64,000 nucleotides of DNA, from positions 12,332 through 76,331 of the forward strand of contig CAZQMB010000007.1 in the NCBI GenBank assembly GCA_964594365.1, given 5' to 3'. The stretch comes from CAIUSP01 sp964594365. Its GTDB lineage: Bacteria > Actinomycetota > Thermoleophilia > Solirubrobacterales > 70-9. The notes under the pieces are model-generated. The model searched no databases and was not told where the DNA came from. It saw only the letters and a list, made by a program, of their open reading frames with translations. The position numbers and the translations under genes were made by a program. Positions 1-8,717 of the stretch are shown here, in pieces. Position 1 is the stretch's first letter; each line of letters starts with the position of its first letter.

Positions 1-2
1 CG

Positions 3-1055
3 CTCAGGATCTTCGACCGCCAAGAGTGGCTTCGGGAAAACCGTGCGAGGGCGAGGATCAAGGTCTTGGTGGACAAGGTCGGGATAGATGAGTTCAAGGA
101 GATGGTCGCCTCCGAGCTCGAAGGAGACTGGGTCGAAGAAAGAGACTTCGGGATAGATCGGCTTTCGCTCGATCTCGATGAGGAGGGGATGGCGCTCGGT
201 CGCTCCGCCGAGCCAGTGGGGTCCCTCCCTGAAGACGGTGACCCGAAGCTCCTGGACTTCTGCGGTTCGAACGTAGTTCCCCAGCGCCAAGAGGGATTCG
301 TTGCGGTAACGGTCAAGGTTCCCCGGGGGGATCTGACTCCGGAGCAATTCAGAGCGCTCGCCACGATCATCCGTGAATACGCAGGGGGTTGGGCCCGAAC
401 CACCGTGCAGCAGAATCTCGTATTGCGTTGGGTTCGCCCCGGGAGAGTCGAAGAGCTCTGGAAGACGCTCGACGAGATCGGACTCGGTGGAGCAGGTGCA
501 GAGGGAATACGGGATGTGGTCAGCTGCCCGGGAACCGACAGCTGCAAAATGGGGATCACGAGTTCGATGGGGCTGAATCGGGCGATCTCGGAAAGGCTGG
601 ATGCGATCGACTTGTCCGACCCGCTCACGGCGAAGATTCGGATCAAGATGTCTGGATGTCCGAACGGCTGTAGCCAGCATCACATCGCCGATATCGGGTT
701 CTACGGCGCCTCGATCAAGGTTGGCGACCGCACAATCCCGGCCTACGTCCCCCACATCGGCGGTCGTCAGGCCGACGGGCTCGTGGGCTTCGGAGCGAGG
801 TTGAAGTCGAGACTCCCCGCAAAGCGCGTCCCTGATGCGATCGAGCGCTGGATCGGCATCTATCAGGAGGAGCGCCTCGAGGACGAGAGCTTCGTGGTTT
901 TTGCGGATCGAGTAGGAACGGAGCGGTTTGAGCAGGCCATAGATGATCTGGCCATGCCCGCCGACTACTCACCCCAGAATGTCGAACTCTTCACGGATTG
1001 GAGTAGGCAGGAAGAGTTCAAAGTCGAAAGGGGCGAGGGCGAATGTGCGGTGTGA
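3..1055 (+). CDS. Sulfite (or nitrite) reductase, siroheme/4Fe-4S type, C-terminal part
   Basis: Only the last 350 codons are in the window; the frame is open to the left edge, so the TTG at 66 is not a real start. The siroheme-[4Fe-4S] ligand set is visible: C-x5-C in SCPGTDSC near position 533 and C-x3-C in SGCPNGC near 656. This is the signature of ferredoxin-dependent assimilatory sulfite and nitrite reductases, which reduce by six electrons in the cytoplasm. The downstream APS reductase, ATP sulfurylase and APS kinase genes argue for sulfite as substrate; that is inference from context. The N-terminal half lies outside the window. The gene is 71 nt upstream of cysH and probably in the same operon. 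Confidence 0.9.
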   Translation, partial: LRIFDRQEWLRENRARARIKVLVDKVGIDEFKEMVASELEGDWVEERDFGIDRLSLDLDEEGMALGRSAEPVGSLPEDGDPKLLDFCGSNVVPQRQEGFVAVTVKVPRGDLTPEQFRALATIIREYAGGWARTTVQQNLVLRWVRPGRVEELWKTLDEIGLGGAGAEGIRDVVSCPGTDSCKMGITSSMGLNRAISERLDAIDLSDPLTAKIRIKMSGCPNGCSQHHIADIGFYGASIKVGDRTIPAYVPHIGGRQADGLVGFGARLKSRLPAKRVPDAIERWIGIYQEERLEDESFVVFADRVGTERFEQAIDDLAMPADYSPQNVELFTDWSRQEEFKVERGEGECAV

Positions 1056-1126
1056 CCGAGGCGATCCGGAACCCGGCGGCAGGAAATATGCCCTTTGCGG
1101 ACCTTGACGCTGTCAGAATGTCTTGA

Positions 1127-1852
1127 ATGGAATCAGTGGAAGACGCCAGGACTGCGAATCCAAACACCTTGATCGAAGAGGCTGACCTCTCAGGGATCCC
1201 TCAGGCCGTGGAGGGTGCCTCGGCGCAGGAGGCGCTCGAATGGGCGATCGAGTCGTTCCATCCGCGCCTCTACATCGCCTGCTCGTTCCAGAAGACGAGC
1301 TCGGTGATCGTCGACATGGCCACCCGCATCAATCCCGAGGTCAGATTCTTCTACCTCGATACCGATGTCCTGTTCCCCGAGACATACGCGACCAGGACGG
1401 CACTCGAGGAGCGGTACGGGATTCGATTCCATCGCTACACCTCGATGACTCTCGAGCAGCAGGCGGGCTTGTACGGCCAGGAACTCTGGAATCGGGACCC
1501 CGATACCTGCTGTGGGATCCGGAAGGTCGAGCCGATGCGCTCCGCCCTCTCCACCGTCGACTGCTGGGTATCCGGTATCCGCCGCGAGGACTCGGCGACC
1601 CGGGCCAAGGCGGCCAAGTTCGACTGGGACAAACGGTTCGGCCTCTGGAAGCTCAACCCGATCGCCGACTGGACTCAGGAGGACGTCTGGAATTACATCC
1701 AGGAGAACGACGTTCCCTACAACCCTCTCCACGATCAGGGCTATCCGTCGATCGGCTGCACGCACTGCACCCGCAAACCCGAGCTCGGCGAAGACGAGCG
1801 TGCCGGTCGTTGGGCGGGCAGCCAGAAGACCGAGTGCGGGCTCCACGGCTGA
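1127..1852 (+). CDS. cysH: Adenylylsulfate (APS) reductase, thioredoxin-dependent
   Basis: A 241-residue protein of the CysH family. It reduces APS to sulfite and AMP with electrons from thioredoxin. The cysteine pair C128-C129 (DTCCGIRK) and the pair C211-x2-C214 (GCTHC) are the [4Fe-4S] ligands that distinguish APS reductases from PAPS reductases. The catalytic cysteine is C237 in the C-terminal KTECGLHG. The N-terminal part has the PP-loop-like segment CSFQKTSS. ATG start at 1127. It lies between sulfite reductase and ATP sulfurylase, so it supplies sulfite to the gene upstream. Confidence 0.95.
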   Translation: MESVEDARTANPNTLIEEADLSGIPQAVEGASAQEALEWAIESFHPRLYIACSFQKTSSVIVDMATRINPEVRFFYLDTDVLFPETYATRTALEERYGIRFHRYTSMTLEQQAGLYGQELWNRDPDTCCGIRKVEPMRSALSTVDCWVSGIRREDSATRAKAAKFDWDKRFGLWKLNPIADWTQEDVWNYIQENDVPYNPLHDQGYPSIGCTHCTRKPELGEDERAGRWAGSQKTECGLHG

Positions 1853-1905
1853 GGCTCAACACCTCGGCCTACGGAAACCACTACCCTCCCGCGTCGGAAC
1901 AAGAG

Positions 1906-2976
1906 ATGGCCGAAACACACGAACTCACACTCAGCCCAAGGCAGACCGCCGACTTCGAGATGATCGCCAACGGCGGCTTCGCCCCGTTGACAGGCTTCCT
2001 CGGTGAGGCGGACTGGCGATCCTCTTGCGAGGAGATGAAGCTCTCCTCAGGCGAGATCTGGCCGATCCCGGTCACCCTCGCCACCGATCTCGAGTGCGAG
2101 GTCGGAGACACCATCGAGTTGAGCGCATCCGACGACAAGTCGCTGGGTCGGATGACCGTGAGCGAGATCTTCGAGCGCGACATCGACTTCGAGGCCGAGA
2201 ACGTCTACCGCACGACCGACGACGAACATCCCGGCGTAGCGGCGATACGCGAAGAGGGGACCCGCTGCGTGGCCGGCCCGATCGAGGCCGATGCGCTGCC
2301 CAACCACATCGATCCTGTGACTCCGCATCTGCTTTCTCCGGAGGAGACCAGGAAGGCGTTCGCGGATCGTGGCTGGAAGCGCGTCGTCGCCTTCCAGACC
2401 CGTAACCCGATTCATCGCGCGCACGAGTACCTGACCAAAGCCGCGCTCGAGATCTGCGACGGACTCTTGATCCACCCGATAGTCGGAGAGACCAAGTCGG
2501 ACGACATACCCGCTGACGTGCGGATCGCCTGTTACGAGGTCCTGATGAAGGACTACTACCCGGAGGACCGCGTCATGCTGGGGGTCAACCCCTCGGCGAT
2601 GCGCTACGCCGGTCCGCGTGAGGCCGTTCTCCACGCGATAGTACGTCGAAACTACGGCTGCACCCACTTCATCGTCGGACGCGATCACGCCGGCGTCGGC
2701 GACTACTACGGGACCTACGACGCCCAGTTGATCTTCGAGGACATCGATCCGCAGGAGCTCGGGATCACACCGCTGTTCTTCGAACACTCCTTCTGGTGCA
2801 ACAAGTGCGAGGGCATGGCATCCGGTAAGACCTGCCCACACGATTCCTCCGATCACGTCTTCCTCAGCGGCACCAAGGTCCGCGAGATGCTCGGTGAGGG
2901 CGAGATGCCTCCGCCCGAGTTCTCACGCCCAGAGGTTGCCCAGATCCTGATCGACTCTTATCGCAACGCCGGCTGA
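1906..2976 (+). CDS. sat: Sulfate adenylyltransferase (ATP sulfurylase), homo-oligomeric type
   Basis: Makes APS from ATP and sulfate, the entry step of sulfate assimilation. The nucleotide-binding motif QTRNPIHRAHE lies near residue 164 and GRDHAG near residue 263. A cysteine cluster CNKCEG...CPH near residue 300 resembles the zinc site of some bacterial and archaeal Sat proteins. The reading frame stays open far upstream, but that part reads the cysH gene out of frame. The only usable start after the cysH stop is ATG 1906, giving 356 residues. This lacks about 30 N-terminal residues (the PHGG-LV region) found in many Sat proteins. Gap to cysH 53 nt. Confidence 0.93.
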   Translation: MAETHELTLSPRQTADFEMIANGGFAPLTGFLGEADWRSSCEEMKLSSGEIWPIPVTLATDLECEVGDTIELSASDDKSLGRMTVSEIFERDIDFEAENVYRTTDDEHPGVAAIREEGTRCVAGPIEADALPNHIDPVTPHLLSPEETRKAFADRGWKRVVAFQTRNPIHRAHEYLTKAALEICDGLLIHPIVGETKSDDIPADVRIACYEVLMKDYYPEDRVMLGVNPSAMRYAGPREAVLHAIVRRNYGCTHFIVGRDHAGVGDYYGTYDAQLIFEDIDPQELGITPLFFEHSFWCNKCEGMASGKTCPHDSSDHVFLSGTKVREMLGEGEMPPPEFSRPEVAQILIDSYRNAG

Positions 2977-3029
2977 CCCGGCTAGAGATTCACCTGACCT
3001 GACAAATCATCTGACCCCAAGAGGAGCAA

Positions 3030-3563
3030 ATGGCTAACGACAAGGGCTTCACACTCTGGTTCACCGGACTTTCCGGCGCAGGCAAGACGACCATCTCGCA
3101 CATCGTCGAGAAGGAGATCCGCGATCGCGGCGCCAACATCGAGATCCTCGATGGCGACGTGGTCCGCGAGAACCTCTCGAAGGGCCTGGGATTCTCGAAG
3201 GAGGATCGCGATACCAACATCCGGCGGATCGCCTTCGTGGCCGACCTGCTCTCGCGCAACGGAACACCGGTAATCACCGCTGCGATCTCGCCCTACCGCG
3301 AGATCCGCGACGAGGCTCGAGAGATGATGGGTGACCGGTTCATCGAGGTCTACGTCAACGCATCGGTCGAGGCCTGCGCAGAGCGCGACGTGAAGGGTCT
3401 CTACGAGAAGGCCTTCAAGGGGGAGATCAAGGAGTTCACCGGCGTGTCGGACCCCTATGAGCCTCCGCTGAACGCGGAGGTCACGGTCGAGACCGAGAAC
3501 GAAGAGCCCGAGGAGTCTGCGGCGAAAATCGTCGCCTACCTCGACGAGCGCGGTCTGCTCTAG
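3030..3563 (+). CDS. cysC: Adenylylsulfate kinase (APS kinase)
   Basis: A 177-residue P-loop kinase that phosphorylates APS at the 3' position to give PAPS. The Walker A motif GLSGAGKT is at residues 13-20 with K19. DGD (near residue 41) and SPYREIRDEAR (near residue 89) are typical of the family. ATG start with the ribosome site AAGAGGAG. The partner reductase in this operon is an APS reductase, so PAPS is not needed for sulfite production. The kinase probably serves sulfation or nucleotide salvage. Its TAG stop overlaps the stop of the convergent PHP gene by 4 nt. Confidence 0.94.
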   Translation: MANDKGFTLWFTGLSGAGKTTISHIVEKEIRDRGANIEILDGDVVRENLSKGLGFSKEDRDTNIRRIAFVADLLSRNGTPVITAAISPYREIRDEAREMMGDRFIEVYVNASVEACAERDVKGLYEKAFKGEIKEFTGVSDPYEPPLNAEVTVETENEEPEESAAKIVAYLDERGLL

Positions 3564-4390
3564 CCAGATACCGCTGGGGGCAGTTCAGGCTTTCCGAGAC
3601 CGAAGGTCTCGTATGCGCCGAACCTGCTGAACATCTTGTGATCGGGTCCGTGGAAGTCGGAGGAGGCGGTCGTGGCGAGTCCCCGGTCTGCGCAGAGTTC
3701 GACCAGGAAAGCCGTCTGCTCCTCGGTATGGGAGGGATAGAAGACCTCCACTCCGTCCAGCGGGAGATCGTCGATCAGGTCGGCGACCCGGGTCGGATCA
3801 TCGAGGTCCCAGAAAGGGTGGGCCAGTACGACCGAACCGCCTGCCTCGCGGATCAGATCCGCAGCCTCGGCGGCCGTGGGCCAACGTCGGGAGACGAAAG
3901 CCTTCGCTCCCGGGACCAGGTACTCCTCGAAGAACGCGCTCATTCCGTCGGGCTCCACCCCGGCGGCCTTCGCGATGTGTGGCCGACCGACGGACGAAGC
4001 GTCTCCGGCCTTCGCGATCGCTTCCTCGAAGCTCACCTCGACCCCGAGGCGGTTCAGGTTCGCGACGATCTCCTCGGCACGGACGACCCTCTCCTGCTGA
4101 GCGCGCTCGCAGGACGAGCGCATCGCAGCGGGATCGATGAAGTACCCCAGCATGTGCAGGTCGTCGAGGTCGGAGTGGACGCAGGAGATCTCGGCAGCCG
4201 GGATCAAGGCAACACCCAGCTCCCGCGCCGCTGCGTCGGCTTCCGCGATTCCGTCGACGGCGTCGTGATCGGTGAGGGCGAGGGTGGTGACCCCGGCCTC
4301 CGCCGCCGCGGCGACCACTCCCGCGGGCGGCAACTCGCCGTCGGAATAGGTGGAGTGCGATTGGAGTTCGATCACACCCACATTCTCCAT
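3560..4390 (-). CDS. PHP-domain phosphoesterase (RNase AM / nucleoside 3',5'-bisphosphatase-like)
   Basis: A 276-residue PHP protein of the TrpH/YciV type. The metal ligands are visible in order: HSTYSDGE (near residue 12), LTDHD (near 40), EIS (near 68), LAHP (near 190) and SDFHG near the end. Characterised relatives dephosphorylate nucleoside 3',5'-bisphosphates (pAp) or trim RNA 5' ends. pAp is the by-product of PAPS-dependent sulfotransfer, so a place next to cysC is suggestive; that link is inference. Start is ATG at 4390, 50 nt from the divergent Rrf2 gene. It converges on cysC with a shared CTAG. Confidence 0.88.
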   Translation of the reverse strand: MENVGVIELQSHSTYSDGELPPAGVVAAAAEAGVTTLALTDHDAVDGIAEADAAARELGVALIPAAEISCVHSDLDDLHMLGYFIDPAAMRSSCERAQQERVVRAEEIVANLNRLGVEVSFEEAIAKAGDASSVGRPHIAKAAGVEPDGMSAFFEEYLVPGAKAFVSRRWPTAAEAADLIREAGGSVVLAHPFWDLDDPTRVADLIDDLPLDGVEVFYPSHTEEQTAFLVELCADRGLATTASSDFHGPDHKMFSRFGAYETFGLGKPELPPAVSG

Positions 4391-4440
4391 GTATGGCCAC
4401 TCGCATGCTTCGAGACCGGCTCTGCCAAGGTATCCAGAGC

Positions 4441-4896
4441 ATGAGGATCTCAGCCAAAGCCGACTATGCGGTCAGGGCGGTCGCCGAATTGTCCGACAAG
4501 GGTGAGCAGCCGACCAAGGGCGACTCCATCGCCGAGGCTCAGGGGATCCCGCTCCAGTTCCTCGAGCAGATCCTGCTCGAGTTGAAGCACGCTCGACTGG
4601 TCCGTGCTCGACGGGGAGCCAAAGGTGGCTACTGGCTCTCGAAGAGGCCCGAGGAGATAACTCTCGCCGACGTGATCCGGGCGGTCGAGGGTCCGCTCGC
4701 GAACATCCAGGACGACGCGCCTGAAACCACCTCGTATCCCGGAAACGCCGAATCGCTGACCAAGGTCTGGATCGCGGTGCGCTCATCGTTGCGCGAGGTG
4801 CTCGAGGAGGTAACGGTGGCCGACCTTCGTGACGGAAATCTGCCGGACACCGTGGATCGCCTCGCGGACGAGCCCGATGCCTGGGAGACACGCTGA
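4441..4896 (+). CDS. Rrf2-family transcriptional regulator without Fe-S cysteines
   Basis: A 151-residue winged-helix protein. MRISAKADYAVRA at the start and the wing segment RRGAKGGYWLSK are the Rrf2 signatures. The start at ATG 4441 matches the family; an upstream in-frame ATG at 4393 would add 16 unlikely residues. It contains no cysteine, so it cannot hold an IscR- or NsrR-type cluster. In this it resembles CymR, the cysteine-metabolism repressor. Its position beside sulfate-assimilation genes suggests control of sulfur metabolism, possibly through cysteine synthase as in CymR; this is inference only. Confidence 0.88.
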   Translation: MRISAKADYAVRAVAELSDKGEQPTKGDSIAEAQGIPLQFLEQILLELKHARLVRARRGAKGGYWLSKRPEEITLADVIRAVEGPLANIQDDAPETTSYPGNAESLTKVWIAVRSSLREVLEEVTVADLRDGNLPDTVDRLADEPDAWETR

Positions 4897-5006
4897 GGTC
4901 CGAGCGAGCCGGCTCTCGCAATCAGAGCCCATGGTCGCCTGAGGGGAGTCCGGTCGTCGGTACCGCAAAGCAGCGAAGGGCCTCTCGCTGAAATACTGCC
5001 GCCTCG

Positions 5007-6773
5007 GTGTTTTCGAAAGTCCTCGTAGCCAACCGCGGCGAGATCGCGATCAGAATCAACCGGTGCCTGCGCGAGATGGGGATCGGCTCCGTTGCCGTCT
5101 ACTCGGAGATCGACCGGGACGCGCCACACGTGGCGACCGCAGATGAGGCGTTCCTGCTCGGACCGGCGGTACCTGCCGAGAGCTACCTGAACATCGAGAA
5201 GATCCTCGAGGTCGCAGCCCAGTCGGGCGCTGAAGCGATCCACCCCGGTTACGGCTTCCTGGCCGAGAATGCTCCGTTCGCCAATGCCTGCGAGGCCGCG
5301 GGAATCGTCTTCATCGGTCCGCCCGCTTCAGCCATCGAAGCGATGGGTTCCAAGACCGAGTCGAGGGCACTGATGCAGGCCGCTGGCGTTCCGATCGTGC
5401 CGGGTGCCACCTCTCCCGCAGCCGACGCCACCGAGGCAGCCGGTCAGGCGGAGGAGATCGGTTACCCGGTTGCCTGCAAGGCGGCCGGCGGTGGTGGCGG
5501 GAAGGGATTCCGGGTCGCCATGGATCCGAGCGAACTGGAGGAGGCGTTCGAGGGCGCTGCCCGTGAGGGGGAGAAGTTCTTCGGTGACCCGACCGTCTAC
5601 CTGGAGCGTTATCTGGAGGATCCGCGCCATGTGGAGGTCCAGTTGCTCGCCGACTCCCAGGGGAACGTGATCCACCTCGGAGAGCGTGACTGCTCGCTGC
5701 AGCGCAGACATCAGAAGCTGATCGAGGAGGCGCCGGGCCCGCACGTGGACGCCGAGATGCGCGAGCGGATCGGGAAGATCGCCACTGACGCGGCGCGGGC
5801 TGTCGATTACCGCTCCGCCGGAACCGTCGAGGGTCTGCAGGTCGGCGACGAGTACTTCTTCCTCGAGATGAACACCCGGGTCCAGGTAGAACACTGCGTG
5901 ACCGAGATGGTCACCGGTGTGGACATCGTCCGCGAGCAGATCAGGATCGCCGCCGGAGAACCACTCTCGATCACTCAGGAAGAGGTCGAACTGACCGGCC
6001 ACGCGATCGAGTGCAGGATCAACGCCGAGGCCGCCTTCAAGAACTTCGCTCCTGCGCCAGGGAGCATCACCACCTACACCGAGCCGTCAGGACCGGGAGT
6101 GCGAGTGGACTCCGGTGCGGTCGCCAACTCCGAGGTGTCGCCGATGTACGACCCGATGATCGCCAAGTTGATCGTCTGGGACACCGATCGGGAGAAGGCC
6201 ACCGCTCGCATGCTCCGCGCGCTCGGTGAGTACGAGATCGGCAACCTGACCACGTTGATCCCGTTCCACCAGGCGATCCTCGCGACCGATCAGTGGGCCG
6301 AGGGAACGACCTGCAGGGATCTGATCGAAGACAAGGAGTGGCTCAAGACCACTGCTCCCGCGACCGCTGGCGATGCGGCAGGAGACGAAGAGACGGAGAA
6401 GACCGAACGCGACTACAAGGTGGAGGTCAGCGGCAAGCTGTTCGACGTGAAGGTGATCGGCGGACCGGCCAGTGCAGGTGGGGCAGGCGGCTCCGGCACC
6501 GGTGGGGCTCGCGCACCGAAGCGGAAGTCCGGTGGGGCAGCCGCGGGAGGCGGGGCCACCTCGGAGGCACTCCCGTCGCCGCTCCAGGGGACGGTGCTCA
6601 AGGTTGCGGTCGAGAAGGGCGCCGAGGTCGCGGAGGGGGATCTGATCTGCGTGATCGAGGCGATGAAGATGGAGAACGAGATCACCGCTCATCGGTCGGG
6701 AACCGTGACCGAGCTTGCCGCGGCAGAGGGTGCTGCGGTATCCGCCGGCGATCTCCTCGCGAAGATCGAGTAG
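5007..6773 (+). CDS. Acyl-CoA (acetyl-/propionyl-CoA) carboxylase alpha chain: biotin carboxylase plus biotin carrier
   Basis: A 588-residue fusion of biotin carboxylase (about 1-450) and a biotin carrier domain (about 515-588). VANRGEIA near residue 8, the glycine-rich ATP loop KAAGGGGGKGF near 160 and the MNTRVQVEH motif near 290 mark the carboxylase. The biotin site is EAMKMEN with K554. A glycine/alanine-rich linker separates the domains. It carboxylates biotin for a separate carboxyltransferase that is not in this window. GTG start at 5007. With the methylmalonyl-CoA epimerase at 60.2 kb and sucCD nearby, propionyl-CoA is a plausible substrate, but acetyl-CoA cannot be excluded. Confidence 0.93.
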   Translation: MFSKVLVANRGEIAIRINRCLREMGIGSVAVYSEIDRDAPHVATADEAFLLGPAVPAESYLNIEKILEVAAQSGAEAIHPGYGFLAENAPFANACEAAGIVFIGPPASAIEAMGSKTESRALMQAAGVPIVPGATSPAADATEAAGQAEEIGYPVACKAAGGGGGKGFRVAMDPSELEEAFEGAAREGEKFFGDPTVYLERYLEDPRHVEVQLLADSQGNVIHLGERDCSLQRRHQKLIEEAPGPHVDAEMRERIGKIATDAARAVDYRSAGTVEGLQVGDEYFFLEMNTRVQVEHCVTEMVTGVDIVREQIRIAAGEPLSITQEEVELTGHAIECRINAEAAFKNFAPAPGSITTYTEPSGPGVRVDSGAVANSEVSPMYDPMIAKLIVWDTDREKATARMLRALGEYEIGNLTTLIPFHQAILATDQWAEGTTCRDLIEDKEWLKTTAPATAGDAAGDEETEKTERDYKVEVSGKLFDVKVIGGPASAGGAGGSGTGGARAPKRKSGGAAAGGGATSEALPSPLQGTVLKVAVEKGAEVAEGDLICVIEAMKMENEITAHRSGTVTELAAAEGAAVSAGDLLAKIE

Positions 6774-6785
6774 GAGGAGCGGCGC

Positions 6786-7469
6786 CTACTTGGCGCCGAG
6801 CTTCGCCGCTGCTTCCTTGAAGTTCTTCACGGTGGCGCCGGGGGCCTTGCGACCTTCCAGTTTCTCGCCCTTGCGGTTGACCCAGATCACGGGGACCTTC
6901 ATCTTGAGCAGCGGAGCGACGTCCGTGTCGTAGTTCGCTCCGATGTGGACCCAACCCTTCTTGCTCCCGATCCTGCGCGCGAACTCGCGGAAGTGGGCGT
7001 TGTCAGGCTTGTAGCTGCGTACCTGCTGAGAGGTCACGACGAGATCCAGTTCGGTGCGGAGATGGCGTCTCGAGAGCCCGAGGAGAGGATCGTCGGTATT
7101 CGAGATCAGACCTACCTTGTACTTGGCCTTGATCCTGTCGAGCGCCGCATTCGACTCTCTGAAAGGAAGCCAGTACGGCACGCTGTCGGGCAGGAACTGA
7201 GCGCGTGACGGCTCTATCTCCCAGTCGATCTCCTCGCAGACGTTGCCTACCGCCTGACGCATCACCTCGGCGTGCAGCTCGTAAGCGCCAGCCATGATCC
7301 TCGCCTGCTCTTCGAAGAAGCGAACCAGCAGCGCATCGAGATCGATCGTCAGCTCATCCTGCGCTGCCTGCTTCGCAAACGCTTCGCCGATGCCCTTCTC
7401 CCAGTCGATCAGGGTTCCGTAGCAACTCGTGGTCACCCACTCGATCTGTGTCTGCTTTGGAAGTGCCAT
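6786..7469 (-). CDS. HAD-superfamily (haloacid dehalogenase-like) protein lacking the nucleophilic aspartate
   Basis: A 227-residue protein with the fold order of 2-haloacid dehalogenases. Motif I should read FDCYGTL but here reads TSCYGTLIDWE, so the catalytic Asp is Ser15; the codon on the minus strand is AGT. Motif II SNTDD, the motif III lysine in SYKPDNAHF and an acidic motif IV (GANYDTD) are kept. The protein is therefore probably not a standard hydrolase. It could be a binding or regulatory protein or use other chemistry. The open frame extends to 8654, but that part is antisense to sucC; ATG 7469 is the natural start. Confidence 0.8.
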   Translation of the reverse strand: MALPKQTQIEWVTTSCYGTLIDWEKGIGEAFAKQAAQDELTIDLDALLVRFFEEQARIMAGAYELHAEVMRQAVGNVCEEIDWEIEPSRAQFLPDSVPYWLPFRESNAALDRIKAKYKVGLISNTDDPLLGLSRRHLRTELDLVVTSQQVRSYKPDNAHFREFARRIGSKKGWVHIGANYDTDVAPLLKMKVPVIWVNRKGEKLEGRKAPGATVKNFKEAAAKLGAK

Positions 7470-7550
7470 TCGGAGTCTCAGTATCGCAAGCCAACCGATA
7501 CGGGGCGGTGATGTCGTTGCGGGCGCAGGTCGGCTACCCTCTCGCGGCCG

Positions 7551-8717
7551 ATGGATCTTCTCGAATATCAAGGCAAGCAACTGTTCGCCCGCCACGAAGT
7601 GGAGGTCCCGAGCGGCAAGGTTGCGGACGAAGTGGAACAGGCTGTCGCCGCTGCCGAGGAGATCGGCTACCCGTGCGCGATCAAGGCTCAAGTCCTGATC
7701 GGCGGTCGCGGCAAGGCCGGCGGGATCAAGATCGCAAACGACGCCGACGAGGCGCGTGAAGCAGCCGAGGCGATCATCGGAATGGACATCAGCGGTCCGC
7801 GTGGGGAAGGTCCCTTCCGCGTCGATCAGATCTGGATCGAGGGCGGGTCGGATATCGAATCCGAGTACTACGCCTCCGTGATCCTCGATCGATCCGAGAA
7901 GAAGACCCTGGTGATGCTCTCCACCACCGGAGGGATGAACGTGGAGGAGATAGCCGAGAAGGACCCCGAGGCGCTGGTCCGTCGGCACGTGGACCCGAAC
8001 GGCGCTTTTGGGATCACCGAGGCGACCGAGCTCGTGGAGGCCGCCGGTGTTCCGGCAGCCCATGTTGGCGCCACGGCTGACCTGTTGGTCAAACTGCACG
8101 CCGCATACGAGGCAGAGGACGCCACCCTGATCGAGGTGAACCCGCTCGTCGTGACCAAGTCGGGTGAGATCGTCGCGCTCGACTCGAAGGTCACGATCGA
8201 CCCGAGTGCCCTGTTCAGGCACCCAGAGTTGGAAGAGCTCTCGAGCGCGATGCACGACGACCCTCAAGAGGCGATGGCCGCCGAGCGGGGTCTCACCTAC
8301 GTGAAGCTGGACGGTGACATCGGGATCCTCGGCAACGGAGCGGGACTGTGCATGTCCACCCTCGATGTAGTCGCTCAGGCAGGAGGCAGTCCGGCCAACT
8401 TCCTCGATGCCGGCGGAGGCTCGAAGTCCGAAGCCATCGTCGATGCTCTCGAGGTGATCAGCTCGGATCCCAAGGTCAAGGCGATCCTGTTCAACATCTT
8501 CGGGGGAATCACTCGCTGCGACGAGGTGGCTGGAGGGATCATCGAGGCCTCGAAGAAGGTCGGTCTCGAGGTTCCCTTGGTGGTTCGACTCGACGGGACC
8601 AACTCCGAAGAGGGTCTGGCGATGCTCGCCGACGCCGGCCTGGAGGATCTGCACGTAGAGGGAACGATGCTCGGTGCCGCAGCCAAGGTCGTCGAGCTGG
8701 CAGGGGCAGGCTCCTGA
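7551..8717 (+). CDS. sucC: Succinyl-CoA synthetase (ADP/GDP-forming), beta subunit
   Basis: A 388-residue ATP-grasp subunit. It starts MDLLEYQGKQLF, the family hallmark, and has the nucleotide-binding segment QVLIGGRGKAGG near residue 45 and FNIFGGITRCDEVA near residue 310. It acts with SucD in the TCA cycle, interconverting succinyl-CoA and succinate with substrate-level phosphorylation. ATG start; a TACCCT box ends 10 nt upstream, which would give a very short leader. It is divergent from the HAD gene. Its TGA overlaps the sucD ATG by one base, indicating translational coupling. Confidence 0.96.
   Translation: MDLLEYQGKQLFARHEVEVPSGKVADEVEQAVAAAEEIGYPCAIKAQVLIGGRGKAGGIKIANDADEAREAAEAIIGMDISGPRGEGPFRVDQIWIEGGSDIESEYYASVILDRSEKKTLVMLSTTGGMNVEEIAEKDPEALVRRHVDPNGAFGITEATELVEAAGVPAAHVGATADLLVKLHAAYEAEDATLIEVNPLVVTKSGEIVALDSKVTIDPSALFRHPELEELSSAMHDDPQEAMAAERGLTYVKLDGDIGILGNGAGLCMSTLDVVAQAGGSPANFLDAGGGSKSEAIVDALEVISSDPKVKAILFNIFGGITRCDEVAGGIIEASKKVGLEVPLVVRLDGTNSEEGLAMLADAGLEDLHVEGTMLGAAAKVVELAGAGS

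Noticed and set aside
1240..1905. N-terminal extension of the sat frame
   Set aside because: This part is cysH read in another frame; the translation is Arg/Pro-rich and not homologous to Sat.
7470..8654. N-terminal extension of the HAD frame
   Set aside because: Antisense to sucC; HAD motif I begins right after ATG 7469.
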